A stretch of 64,000 bases of DNA from Fragilariopsis cylindrus CCMP1102 (lineage: Eukaryota; Bacillariophyta; Bacillariophyceae; Bacillariales; Bacillariaceae). The notes under the pieces are model-generated. The model saw only the letters and a program-made list of their open reading frames with translations. It was not told where the DNA came from and ran no database searches. This document shows, one piece after another, positions 11,357-21,773 of this stretch. Made by a program: the position numbers and the translations under genes. Position 1 is the stretch's first letter; each line of letters starts with the position of its first letter. Where the stretch lies: NCBI GenBank assembly GCA_900095095.1, contig FMBT01000354.1, positions 62,001 to 126,000 on the forward strand, written 5' to 3'.

Positions 11357-13608
11357 CTACACAAATTCCGTTTTTGGATTGGTAGTAGACGACGACGGTG
11401 GCACGAGACCCTCGTGTTTGTCGCTATCTCCTTCTATCTTCACAGTAACTCTTTGTTTATTTTTGCGACGAAAGAATCGTCGCCTTTGTTCGTTCAATTT
11501 TTTCAGCATCGCAACAAGTCGTTTTTTCCTATTTTGCGGTCTCTCGTAATCTGGGAGTGTTTCTGGCATGAAAAATGTGTACAGTAGTAAAGGTACTAAT
11601 GACAATGCTCCAAGCGATGAAAAGGCCATTGCATATCCATAATCCTCGGCTATCGATTGGCCTAAATAACCTGATACAGTGGCACCAAGACACATCGCAC
11701 TTGAGGTGATACCCATCATCAAGGAAAACCGACCGGATCCACTACTTAAATCGTTTGTTACAAGAATATGCATGGTTCCCATTATTCCAGCACCTACGGA
11801 GTCAAGGAGCTGTGTTGAAATTATTAACGATTTTACAATTATCGATCCCGTCGTTGTTACGACTTCATCAGCTGCGGCCATCAAAAAAGTCAAGAGTAAG
11901 CATCTGACTGTTAATGACGACAAGGCAGCTAGAATGAGACCCTTTCTTCCCCACTTAGGTGAATATTCACCACAAATTTTTGCAAACCAAGCCATGAAGC
12001 CTTGACCAACAAGAATACACATCCCTGACAGTAGGATTCCAGATTTCTCATCTTCAACGGCCAAACTCTGCATTACCAACGGCAAGACAGAAGAATTTGC
12101 CATGTGAAAGCAAAATACTATCAGTGTGAATAGCACGAGCGTTGGATCCAACAATACTGCCAACGGGGTCCTAGGTCGAGGTTTTTGTGGGGCTGATGAT
12201 GATTCTTGACTACTTTGACTTCCCCGCCATCCAAATCTGAAACTAGGTAAAATCGCTGACGTGAATCTCCTTTTCTGTGATGTTATCGTAGGTGGATTTT
12301 CATTTTCTAATGAAACCATTTCCTGAGATTTCATGTTCTCGTCGGTTTCCATAATATTATTGTTACCATTCGATATTGGTGGATTGTATGTGCCATCTAG
12401 TGAATTTGACGATATATCTGCGATGTATTCGTTTCCTTCATAGCTGCTGTCGTCTAGTATGTGCGATCCCATCGATTGCTGTGTTTCTAGATGCTCGTAT
12501 TCTGTCATTGTAGGGGATTCGATTATCAAAGCTCTCGCAGCATCGCGATCTACATGATCTGGTCTAATCCGAACCATATTGTAGTAAACACCGATCATCG
12601 TTAAAGGACTGACCATGAAAACTGCCCCGATATTAGGATAAAGAAGATACGCTGCCAACGAACCAACAGCAGCAATCAATGCAGTACCAATATGTAACAT
12701 CGTTCTATTCTTAGCCACTTGGACTGTAAATCCAGTGCTCCCTACGATACCCAGTGTCACACTATTAAATCCAGGAGAAATTATAGCAGATGCTCCTCCC
12801 TGTATTATCTTCAATAGGATCATAAATCCCATGTTGCCACCTCCATCTTGAGCAGTGACAGCAGTAACGACTGTTAGTATTGATGTTACTATCCCAGAAT
12901 AATTAACCCATTCTATTTTGTGGTTCGAGTAATCTAACAAATATCCAGCTTGTGTCATACATGCAAATTGTGACAAGCCAAAAACCAAAAATAAAATCCC
13001 TATTTGTTTTTCTGAAAAATTCTTCGATGATAGAAGAAACACAGCTTGCATATTTAACTACATGATATGATGCAACAGCAGCAACAGCAATAAATGCGAA
13101 ACAATGAAATTATAAGTGTACTGCAGTTGATATATCTTGTCATCATTGGTGACGGAAAGACAATCTTAATGGTAGATTTTGCAAACGTACCATCGGTAAA
13201 CCATCTCTCAGATCCCCCGTGAAGAAAGCAGCTGTATATTTATGTATTCAGAAAAAAGGAGGTAAATAGTCGGTTAAAATGTGCGTGGGAAATCAATACA
13301 TTACGATGAGCTGGTTGGTGCATCGCATATTTGTTGACGTAAAGTAAAGTGGTGATAACGAGCGACGTGTATCAAAATACAAAATACATACTACTGTACA
13401 TACCTTTTGGTAGTAAGGGACGTGCATCTTCAGCTTTAATTTCCCAAGATGCTTGTTCTATAAAAGAACCAACCCCACGAAAACTACATGAGTTCGATAA
13501 CGATGGTGTGTCTAGACCATGAAGTTGATGATGATCTATTCCCGGTACCGGCGGTACGTGCTGTCCGCCATTATCTTTTCTTATTCTCTCTTCGTTTATT
13601 TTGTACAT
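11357..13608 (-). CDS. Major facilitator superfamily transporter
   Basis: Three exons: 13404-13608, a 41-nt micro-exon at 13191-13231, and 11357-13057. All introns are GT-AG and the joined frame is 648 residues with no break. The micro-exon supplies AAFFTGDLRDGLPM between ARPLLPK and LNMQAVFLLSSKNFSEKQIG, which argues for the model. About twelve hydrophobic segments are visible in two halves. A long central hydrophilic loop (roughly residues 270-380) is rich in Ser, Asn and Glu. The second half opens LDPTLVLFTLIVFCFHMANS. The substrate cannot be told. The N-terminal cytosolic tail is proline- and histidine-containing, and the C-terminal tail is basic. Confidence 0.78.
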
Positions 13609-14123
13609 AGTTTAATAAGTTTCTCTTTCCAAAACATCGTCCTGCTAAGTTCCTATTCGTTCTGGCTTTACGTGCCGTCTGAATGGGGAATAAAAAAGCT
13701 TCGGGTATACTTGTAGAGGAGTGATAATGTCTACTTATGTTCTTGTACTGTATAGGGTGATAATGTCTATTATGTTCGAATGTGATTGAAGAATATTGCT
13801 GTGGCGAATTGTGATACAGTTTGTATGTGCTTGCTGTTTCCGTAGAAGTAACGTTGGGTGTGAGTGTTAATTGTTTCAAAATTGATGCTCACCCGGCTAC
13901 AACGTTCTTTTTTCTTCCCTGACGGGACTGGATTTGATCACGAACTAGATATAAGCAAATTGAAGATCCATTTGTTTAACTTCCAACTTCCGACACATTT
14001 ATATCAAAGTATTAACAATTATTTTCGAAACGAATAGAAAGGGATCAAATTAAAACGTAACCGATAGTAACCCTTGTCGATCTTGGTTAACTTGTCTTAA
14101 CGCTCGCCATTTACATTTTTATC
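13609..14123. other. Divergent promoter region
   Basis: Between the MFS gene and the plastid GNAT gene. It contains a GTACTGTA word near 13745 and two copies of gggtgataatgtct near 13720-13770. No gene seen. Confidence 0.35.
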
Positions 14124-15665
14124 ATGACTGTATTATATCTTGTACTGACCGTCCTCATCGTCGTTGCGTCGTCGACGACCGACGCTTTTGTTGCACCGAT
14201 TTCGTCGTCTTCATTTCCCTCGCTTTTATCAGCCGAGTCGTCGTCGTCGTCGTCGTCGTCCGCGGGAGCAACATCGACAGCAATAGCAGCAGCAACAACG
14301 GATTCATCATTAGACAATATCGGTTACACAGTACAAGTTGTGGATGGAGGAGAAGATGATGCAAGAGTTGTTGATGTTGCATCATATAGAAATGGGATTG
14401 TAAGTCCACAAATGATGGTTGATAGGGCACAAAAAAAACGTGACGGTATGGATAATAACAAAGCAGCATTAGATGGACTTAAAATTGGGTTACTTTATGT
14501 TGGACCAGTGGTAGCAGTTGGAACGTACTTTTCTTCAAGTGGTAGTGATACTTTGATCGTGGATGCTATTAAAAACTATGGTGAGTGAGTTGATTGAGTT
14601 AAGTTGATTGCTTAGTTTTATAGTATTGTCGAATGATGTGACTCGACTCAAGGTCAAGCAAAGTCAGCTAGTCAGTCGATTAATATGTAAAGGTTATATA
14701 TGATACCCTAATCTGATTGACGATATGAAATAATGAAGATGAAGGAAAAATATATTGATTTGTGGTCGAAGTGATACCCAAACAATGACGCTCATGCTAC
14801 TATTATTACTATTATTATTTATTTGTTTCGTGTATTAATCTTTTAATATAATAAATAAGGTATTTTCGGAGGTGGTCTTGGTGCGATCTTAGGTGGAAAT
14901 AGTTACATGGGAAGAAGTGTACATGTTCCTGATGTACCGGAAGCAACGAATCGTATTGTTGTTGATTTATCGGAAGGATTATTACGAAAACAGGATATGG
15001 GATTCATAGCTACTATTTCTAACAATGACGATAATTTACAAGATCAACGTTTCTTCGCGCCATCGAATGGAGTAATAGCAACTGTTGATGCACAATTACG
15101 AAATTCACCAGACAGTCCGAAGGGTGTGCGTACCATTGATGATTATCCATCACATCTACATATTAAAAATATGGACGTTCATTATAAGAAACGACGACAG
15201 GGTGTTGGGTTTGCATTATTAGAATCGATTGCTGAACATGCCAAAACCAAAACGGATGCTAAATTACTGACTCTGTAAGTACTGTACAGTGCAGTGACCA
15301 CTATTGTATAATTGTAGTCGTAACTGTTACTGCTATACTGCTCTGCTATTACGTTGTAATAAATAAAGGTAAAATTACGACCAATACAATCCAACTTTGA
15401 TCGATTAACTGACTCTTTTGCTCAACACTGTCTTCTTTGTCGTTGCTTCTATTGTTTTCGTAATCTTTTCCTCGACATGATTTGGTATGGTATGGTATGG
15501 TATGGTATGGTATGATACGATTCTTTTGTTTCTGTTCGTAGTGAGGTGGAAGCAATTAACCAAAATGCCGTCCAACTCTACCGTAAGTTTGGTTTCGAAA
15601 CGAGAGATAAGAATCCTAATAAGAGGAGCAACAATGTATTCATGGCAAAGGAACTTTACATGTGA
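14124..15665 (+). CDS. Plastid-targeted GNAT-family N-acetyltransferase
   Basis: Three exons: 14124-14580, 14860-15274 and 15542-15665, with GT-AG introns in phases 1 and 2; 331 residues. The signal peptide ends STTDAFVAP, an ASAF-like plastid cleavage site, followed by a Ser-rich transit stretch. A hydrophobic segment at about residues 113-127 and a Gly-rich one (IFGGGLGAILGG) suggest membrane association. The C-terminal GNAT core has YKKRRQGVGFALLESI (acetyl-CoA loop, Q/R-x-x-G-x-G/A) and NAVQLYRKFGFE. Intron 2 holds a five-base TATGG microsatellite (about 15483-15515). Substrate unknown. Confidence 0.82.
15483..15515 (+). repeat. (TATGG)n microsatellite in an intron
   Basis: About six tandem copies of tatgg inside intron 2 of the plastid GNAT gene, shortly upstream of the 3' splice site at 15541. 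Confidence 0.9.
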
Positions 15666-16052
15666 GAATCAAACCAAATCGTCTTGAAATCTACTAGTAA
15701 GTGTATCACAGATTCAGAGTCAAACAAATAAAACAAATTCAAAAATATATACGCACACCGTTTCGATTTTTGGAATGTTCATTTAGCTTTATCTCGTCGA
15801 AAAAAATTGCTAGGGTCGAGTGACGACGATTCATTCGATGTCTTAAGACTAATAGTTTGCACATAAGAAAAATCTAAATAATGTCGTTATTCATGTCCCC
15901 TTCGACTAAAAAGCAACATTTTCTTATCTGCTATTTGGGGTTACGATTGGTTATGGGCAAATCGTTACAATTCGAGCTCGTGTAAAATATTCATAACATC
16001 TATATGTATTTCGCTGTCTTAGTTATATCAATATAATAATGTATGAAATAGG
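15666..16052. other. Convergent intergenic region
   Basis: Between the 3' ends of the GNAT gene and the methyltransferase gene. No gene, RNA or repeat recognised. Confidence 0.4.
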
Positions 16053-18156
16053 TTAATTTCTTTGACCGGTTGACATACAAGTATTAAATTGTTCCTCTTC
16101 CTCCTTGGTGAGACGAGCCTCTGGTAATCTAGAAATTCTATCCGTATAAAATTTATTATGGACATACTCGGATACTTCTTCTGCAAGTTTTTGTGGTATC
16201 GCTGCTACATTGAAACTTTGTCCATGAGAGCGGGTGCCTAGTATATAATATGGTACAGTAAAGTAATCATTACCACAGTTGAGATGAGAACAGGACAAGG
16301 TTACCGCAAATAATACCGTTTAAAATTATTCATTCGTTACATTATCCCTTCCAGACTTACCGATTGGATGAACTCCGCCAAAATGCGGACACTTTCCCTC
16401 GGAACAACGGAATCCATTTAGTCTTGAATGAAGGTAGAAGTCCTGGAATTGGCAGAACAAAATACATCGTAGCAGAAAGAATAAATGATATGTGTTGTTG
16501 ACTAAATGAGAATATCTATGATTAAAGACAAACAAGCAAGATAACCGAAAACAAGTCCTTTTGGATCATAAACAATAAAGGAAAAAAACTCACATTCGTC
16601 CAGAGATTGGTCGGTTTTTTATCACACCGGTCAAACGCACAATAATCAATTGTTGATTTGTATAGATTGAAGGATCGCATAAATTCGATCATCAGAGGCA
16701 TTTTTGCCATCTGTCCCTGTGGATTTTCGATTACAACAATCAGATGAGGATTTTTCGCTTTCGCCCACTTTATGATATACATCATCTGTGTAAACAAATA
16801 ATTATGATCGTGTGCCTCTTGAGTCTTTTCGAATTCACCCGATGAAGCGCAACGGTGCATCCCCCCTCCAAGATTACTACAAGTTTGACAGGGTGGTGAC
16901 GCCCATATAAAATCTGGAACGTATCCAATGTCGTCGTATGTTGCCTTCATTATATCGATAACATTAGTTGCGTACGACTTCGGATCACTATCGATAGACT
17001 TGACTAGCCATTGCCTTCCGCAAAATTCTTGTGTGATTATACCCTGTCCACAGAATAATTCTAAACTACACAAATAACGACCTCGACCACGGGGACCACG
17101 GTTATTGAAGTTGACGATTGGTCTACTGGCCCTGAATCGACACAGGTCATTCCAATCATAATCTTCCTTTGTTCCATCCTCCTCAAGTTTCACTGTCCAC
17201 ATAACAGTTCTGCCACCTTTATCGGTAGACTTCCTCGTTTTTGGACCACTGATTATTTCACCATAATAATTAGATCCCTCCGTTGGGATACGAACCTTCA
17301 TTCCAATTTTAGGTTCGAATGATGTAGAATCATCGTCATTTAAGTTTTCTTCCTCGTTGTTGTTATTGTTATTGGATATCATGTTATCATATTTGGTTCT
17401 TCTTTCCTTGTGGATATTATTCATGGCGTCATTTAGATTAAAAGGTGATGACATCTGGTCGAGTATGGAATCAACTTCCTCCTCTGTGATACCCATTTTG
17501 TACTTCAGTACATTCCTAGCTTCAATTTTTGTTTTCTTAACGACACCTACTGCCGATGACGAAGGTTGATTGCTATTGCTTGTGCGACTCTTTTGATTCT
17601 CGAATAGTATCCGCCCTGAAGATTCACCATTCTGCTGATCGTTCGTTGTCCTCTTCGATGATAGAGCAGGCGATACAACGGCACTCGTAGCTCGACGTTT
17701 CTTCGACTGTGTCTCCGATTTGTCAACTTCGTTGTCGTTGTTACTTTCATCATAATCATTATCATTATCACCACGAGCGTGTTTTTTCCTTTTCGTTTTC
17801 GCGGTAAAAGTATCCTCCTCCTCCTCATCATCCTCGTCATCCTCGTCACTATCTTCAGGTGAATATGCCCACTTATTCAATTCTTCTTCATCTAACCATT
17901 CTTCTTGTTCATCGGCATAATACTTAACCTGACGATTAAGTACCTGCTTATCCTTATCAATGTCAAATAACCATTTTAGTTCAGGCATAACTCGAGCTAT
18001 ATAAAAATTACCATCATTGAATTTTCTTCTTATACGAAACCCTTCGGGGATAACGTTTATAGGAATGTTTTTCAACTTCCTTGGTTGTGGCCGTCGTTTA
18101 TTCGCTGTAGTCCCTTTACTAGTACTTATAGCACTAGTTTTTGACGACGATTCCAT
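16053..18156 (-). CDS. Tudor-like / C5-cytosine methyltransferase fusion protein
   Basis: Three exons: 16594-18156, 16361-16442 and 16053-16237, with GT-AG introns and a continuous 609-residue frame. The catalytic half shows motif I SLELFCGQG (about 364-372), motif IV DFIWASPPCQ (415-424, nucleophile Cys 423), ENPQGQM (477-483) in the motif VI place, and KKPTNLWTN (513-521). Motif X lies in exon 3 (FNVAAIPQKLAEEV). Motif VI is ENP rather than the ENV typical of eukaryotic Dnmts, and no clear QxRxR motif VIII is seen. N-terminal of it are two tudor/agenet-like stretches (about 38-96 and 285-342) around an acidic and basic low-complexity region. The ENP and KPT features recall phage and giant-virus-type enzymes, so acquisition by transfer is possible. 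Nuclear DNA methylation is the likely role. Confidence 0.75.
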
Positions 18157-18435
18157 CTTCAGATTTTCCCTCCCTCTTTATACTTTGTGTTTGATTTGCT
18201 TCATTAACATAAGATCGACTATTATGATCCTGTCTATCCACTTATATACCTATAATCAAGCATCCGTACTTGCGTGTCTCATCAAAATAAATCATGAGCG
18301 GATCTATCCATAATATTATCACGCGCCTAATTTCAGAAATTTGCGCGAAGCAACTTCCATGACATCCTTTTTGTTCTTTCAACGAATTTGTTGAATTGTG
18401 AAGATTGAGAATTGAGATGAGATCAATTATTGATG

Positions 18436-18734
18436 ATGACGAGAAGCATATCGGATGCTATATATAGCACGCTCTCAGGGGTTTGGAGCAATGCCGTACA
18501 TCTAGGCGCGAGTAGGAAGGCTTCAGCGGGGTAGCAGGAGATGAAACTGATAAGGGCGATGTCATCATTGTTCTGATAATAACACCGGAGGACAACAAAC
18601 AAGGATGAATGGAAGGATGCTTTGGAAAAAGAGGAGGATCAAAAGAAGGCTGCGGTTGACGTCGACGATAAAAACGAAAATATAACTTCATGAATCCTAC
18701 CAAGGAGGTTACGGAAGAAGAAATGGAAGCGTGA
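18436..18734 (+). CDS. Candidate small acidic protein, frame broken
   Basis: ATG 18436 opens MTRSISDAIYSTLSGVWSNA and runs to a stop after about 32 codons. In shifted frames the same strand continues GDETDKGDVIIV, then KDALEKEEDQKKAAVD and NPTKEVTEEEMEA to a TGA at 18732-18734. The amino-acid character is coherent (helical, acidic), which fits one roughly 100-residue protein with single-base losses like those in neighbouring genes. There is no recognised domain, and the opposite strand is open by chance. Low certainty. Confidence 0.3.
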
Positions 18735-19071
18735 AAAAAGATCAATGTGATAATCCAATGGTGGTGGCGTCAGTATGGAAATGTTCGCTTAAATGCTATG
18801 GGAAAATTATCTGTGGCCCATGGGGCATTGCTCATGTAGTTGTGGAAGTGATTTTAGTTAATTGTTTAATAAACATCATTTTTAAATCCAAATATTAGTA
18901 TTAATTCTTGCAGACAACATTCTAAAAACATTACCAAGCAAACACGTAGAAGGATAAATATCTGAGTCGTCCCTATCAGGTAGTGTGAGTGTGTATGTAG
19001 TCAGTCTACATGGAACGGTGGTCATATCTATTTCTAATCCATCACGAAACGCATGTAGTAGCATTCGTTAA
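18735..19071. other. Intergenic, no gene seen
   Basis: Short space before the 3' end of the fibrillin gene. Nothing recognised. Confidence 0.35.
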
Positions 19072-19999
19072 TTAAAGCCGTCGATGAATGAAGACTTCGC
19101 CCTATACATGATAAAATAGAAAGAAAAAGAGTTAGTCATGGCAAACTTTCGGTTGAGATTATGAGCATGGTACTGCTATATGAGTCTTTCATCTTTCTTA
19201 CCACAATTACGGGATCCCCACTGACAACCTCTGAAATCCGTAGATCGCCTTTCTTCCCAGTGGTTTCGAGATAACGCTGCTTATACATATTTCTCCCAGC
19301 AGCCTGTGCGTCTTCATCCCTAGCATTCAAAGCACGAAAACCTGCATCCGATCCTGATTCCACTAGCTGAAATTTACTACCAGCAAAGCTAGCCTCCAAT
19401 CGGAAAGGCGGGAATATTTCAAGTGTGGTTGAATCTGAACTCACTGGCACTGCCCCCGAAGACAATATTAAAGATAAGGGAACTATAGGAAAGTTCAACA
19501 CTTGTGCAACACGACCCTTTCCCACAGTTTGAGTAGCAGCATCACCCAACAACTGAAGAGATGTGGGTCTAATCGGCTTGGGCAGATTTAATAGTGGAGA
19601 AAATGCCTCGGCATTCACACTGTAAATTAGTTCCCATCTTCCACCTAATTCATCCAATGTGGCACCTTTTCCTTGGGAAGGATCGAGCGGTTCAAGTTTT
19701 GAAATAAGTTTTTCCATTTCATCATCACTGACCTTCCCTAGCTTACTGAGAAGATTTTGGCGTTCGGGTGGACCAACATTTGCATCAATGGCGAGGAAGT
19801 CCTTATCGGCAACAGCCCATGCTTCTTGACGCGGGATGAAACTAATTGCAGCAGTTGCTGTCACTGCTGCTCCTTTGAAGAGAATGTCGCGACGTGATAG
19901 AGATTCTTTCGGAGATGATAGCCCATTGCAATGGATTAATGCGCTAGCTAGGAGGATTAGCTGTTGTAGCCGCAACGGTATATTCATTGTGCAGAGCAA
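19072..19999 (-). CDS. Plastid lipid-associated protein (PAP/fibrillin) with twin-arginine type presequence
   Basis: Two exons: 19202-19999 and 19072-19101. The second adds only GEVFIHRRL after SGDPVIV across a GT-AG intron; 275 residues. The N-terminus has a signal peptide (LILLASALIHCNG), then SRRDILFKGAAVTATAAISF ending AWA, the form of a twin-arginine thylakoid signal. The PAP domain follows: ERQNLLSKLGKVSDDEMEKL, GGRWELIYSVNAEAFSPLL, FPPFRLEASFAGSKF and GDLRISEV. Fibrillins bind lipids in plastoglobules and thylakoids; the lumenal-type signal suggests a lumen-side isoform. It shares a 315-bp divergent promoter with the gene starting at 20315. Confidence 0.85.
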
Positions 20000-20109
20000 C
20001 TTTCTTAAACCAGATTTGCTTTTAATAATACTAGCAGATGAGTGAAGTCTCGTAGTCTCGTTGTCTCGTTACAGCAATAGATTGATCGAGAATGGAAGAA
20101 GAAAAAGAT

Positions 20110-20121
20110 ATGGCGCGCCAT
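20110..20121. promoter_or_regulatory. Perfect GC palindrome in a divergent promoter
   Basis: ATGGCGCGCCAT is a 12-base perfect palindrome, followed closely by ttgcgcg and tgccgcc, in the AT-rich 315-bp gap between the fibrillin gene and the plastid membrane-protein gene. GC-rich TTSSCGC-like words are bound by E2F factors in many eukaryotes; binding here is only inferred. Confidence 0.35.
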
Positions 20122-20314
20122 TTATTGCGCGTTTTGCCGCCAACCGCACATCATAATAATATTACATATTACCATACTTCAATCAATCGATCTTCTAAAA
20201 AACACAAAATACTTTTACTACCGATACAGTAAACATAGTTCCTCTTCGTCATTGTTACAATTTTACTGTAGCTCAGTTCATAGCGATTCAGCATTAGAGA
20301 TATACGATAAAGAT

Positions 20315-21343
20315 ATGATGTCTTCGGCCTTACTCAATACGACGATCCTTTGGATGATGCTTGTCATCTCGGCAGAAGCCTTTATGGCTCCAAATCCGAC
20401 GACGACAACAACATCGGCTTTCACAACCACCGCGACCACCACAAGCATCAGTGTACCGCGAATATCGTCATCCCCGTCGATATCGAAGTCGTCATCATTG
20501 TCAATGATGGGAATACCGGACGTTCCTGAAGGACTCGTTCGAGATGTGTTGACTACCCTAGTATTAGCTGGGGGTCTAATCCCGGCTTTGATTTCCTCAA
20601 ACGGTGCCATGTTTACTGCATTATCAGGACGGAAAGGTTATCTAAAGGAAGGTGAAGAACCTAATAAAAACGTCGAAACGTATGAAAATTTCGACCCAAA
20701 CAATACATTCGATCCAACAATGGGTGATCCTAAAAATCAAAAATATCGTGAATACGTAATAAGTTCTGGTGCAACAGGACCTGAACTTGATAATAGTCAA
20801 TTTTTATTTTCTGCAGATGATATCCCATTAGTTGATATTATTGCTATCCTTGGTCGGATTGATGATGTTGATAGTGTAGCTGATTGGAAAGATTTACCAT
20901 CCACAAAGCGTGGTACAGAAATATCGTTAAATCCACCTATGTGGTTACCACGAAAAGCATTCAAAGTTAATATCCGTAAAAATAAATTTTTGGGCTGGCC
21001 GAATGATCTAAAAACTGGTTTACCTGTCGGGGGAGAACAATTAAAATTAGCCGAAGAAAAACGAATTTCAAAAAAGGATGCTACTATTGGTGATGCTGCA
21101 TTGGATGCCGTCTTCGATTCATGGTCCTGGGGAGCGTCTATCGCTACACCTGATAAAGTAGCGAATACACTCAAAATTGCTAAACCTGTTCCTGGTGCAA
21201 ATGAAGTTGATCTTGATGCATTCGTTGGAGCAGCGATACGAGGACGTTCCAATACTGCCTTTGCGGCATTATCATTTGTTATTATTCAAATAATTGTATT
21301 TGGAGTACTATTTATCGGACCATTAATAAAGAATTTGACGTAG
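20315..21343 (+). CDS. Plastid-targeted integral membrane protein of unknown function
   Basis: Single exon. ATG 20315 (MMSSALLNTT) is chosen because it directly precedes a good signal peptide ending ISAEAFMAP, an ASAF-like plastid site. A Thr/Ser-rich transit stretch follows. One hydrophobic segment (VLTTLVLAGGLIPALISS) lies near residue 85 and one at the C-terminus (FVIIQIIVFGVLFIGPLI). The middle contains KGYLKEGEE, EYVISSGATGPELDNSQF and NPPMWLPRKAFKVNIRKNKF. The combination looks conserved in diatoms, but I cannot name the family. Function unknown; thylakoid or envelope location inferred. Confidence 0.75.
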   Translation: MMSSALLNTTILWMMLVISAEAFMAPNPTTTTTSAFTTTATTTSISVPRISSSPSISKSSSLSMMGIPDVPEGLVRDVLTTLVLAGGLIPALISSNGAMFTALSGRKGYLKEGEEPNKNVETYENFDPNNTFDPTMGDPKNQKYREYVISSGATGPELDNSQFLFSADDIPLVDIIAILGRIDDVDSVADWKDLPSTKRGTEISLNPPMWLPRKAFKVNIRKNKFLGWPNDLKTGLPVGGEQLKLAEEKRISKKDATIGDAALDAVFDSWSWGASIATPDKVANTLKIAKPVPGANEVDLDAFVGAAIRGRSNTAFAALSFVIIQIIVFGVLFIGPLIKNLT

Positions 21344-21592
21344 TATATTGTATTATATAATATGGTGCTGAATCGACTGTCTAGCTAGCTACTGGTAGAA
21401 TTAAACTAATTATAATGTTTCTCTACTTCATAGAACGCAAATAGATTTCATCATTCACTGATCGTACTCAACTAGAAGAAAAACATTCGTACACTGTAAA
21501 ACATACTTACTATACGATGGTAAAAATTCAGTGACGTGAAATTTCGGTGTATCTTTCAATCAAATGAAAAGCTCAGGGCACTGACGATGACC

Positions 21593-21624
<32 letters not shown>

Positions 21625-21773
21625 GTATTATGCGTACAGTACGCATTTAAAATGAAAGAGAATGGCACAAGAGGATAAGATCAATAAAAAGCCCGGACGA
21701 TTATGTCGTAAATTACTACTCTAGTAGAGTAAATGATGCTATTCTAATGGTGGTATTATTATTTTAATTATAA
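21344..21773. other. Convergent intergenic with microsatellite
   Basis: Contains an (AT)n then (GTAT)n microsatellite at about 21592-21628, followed at once by tgcgtacagtacgca (21631-21645), a palindrome with one central base. No gene seen. Confidence 0.5.
21592..21628. repeat. (AT)n-(GTAT)n compound microsatellite
   Basis: Alternating AT for about 20 bases passes into four GTAT units in the 3' intergenic space downstream of RBM28. Confidence 0.9.
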
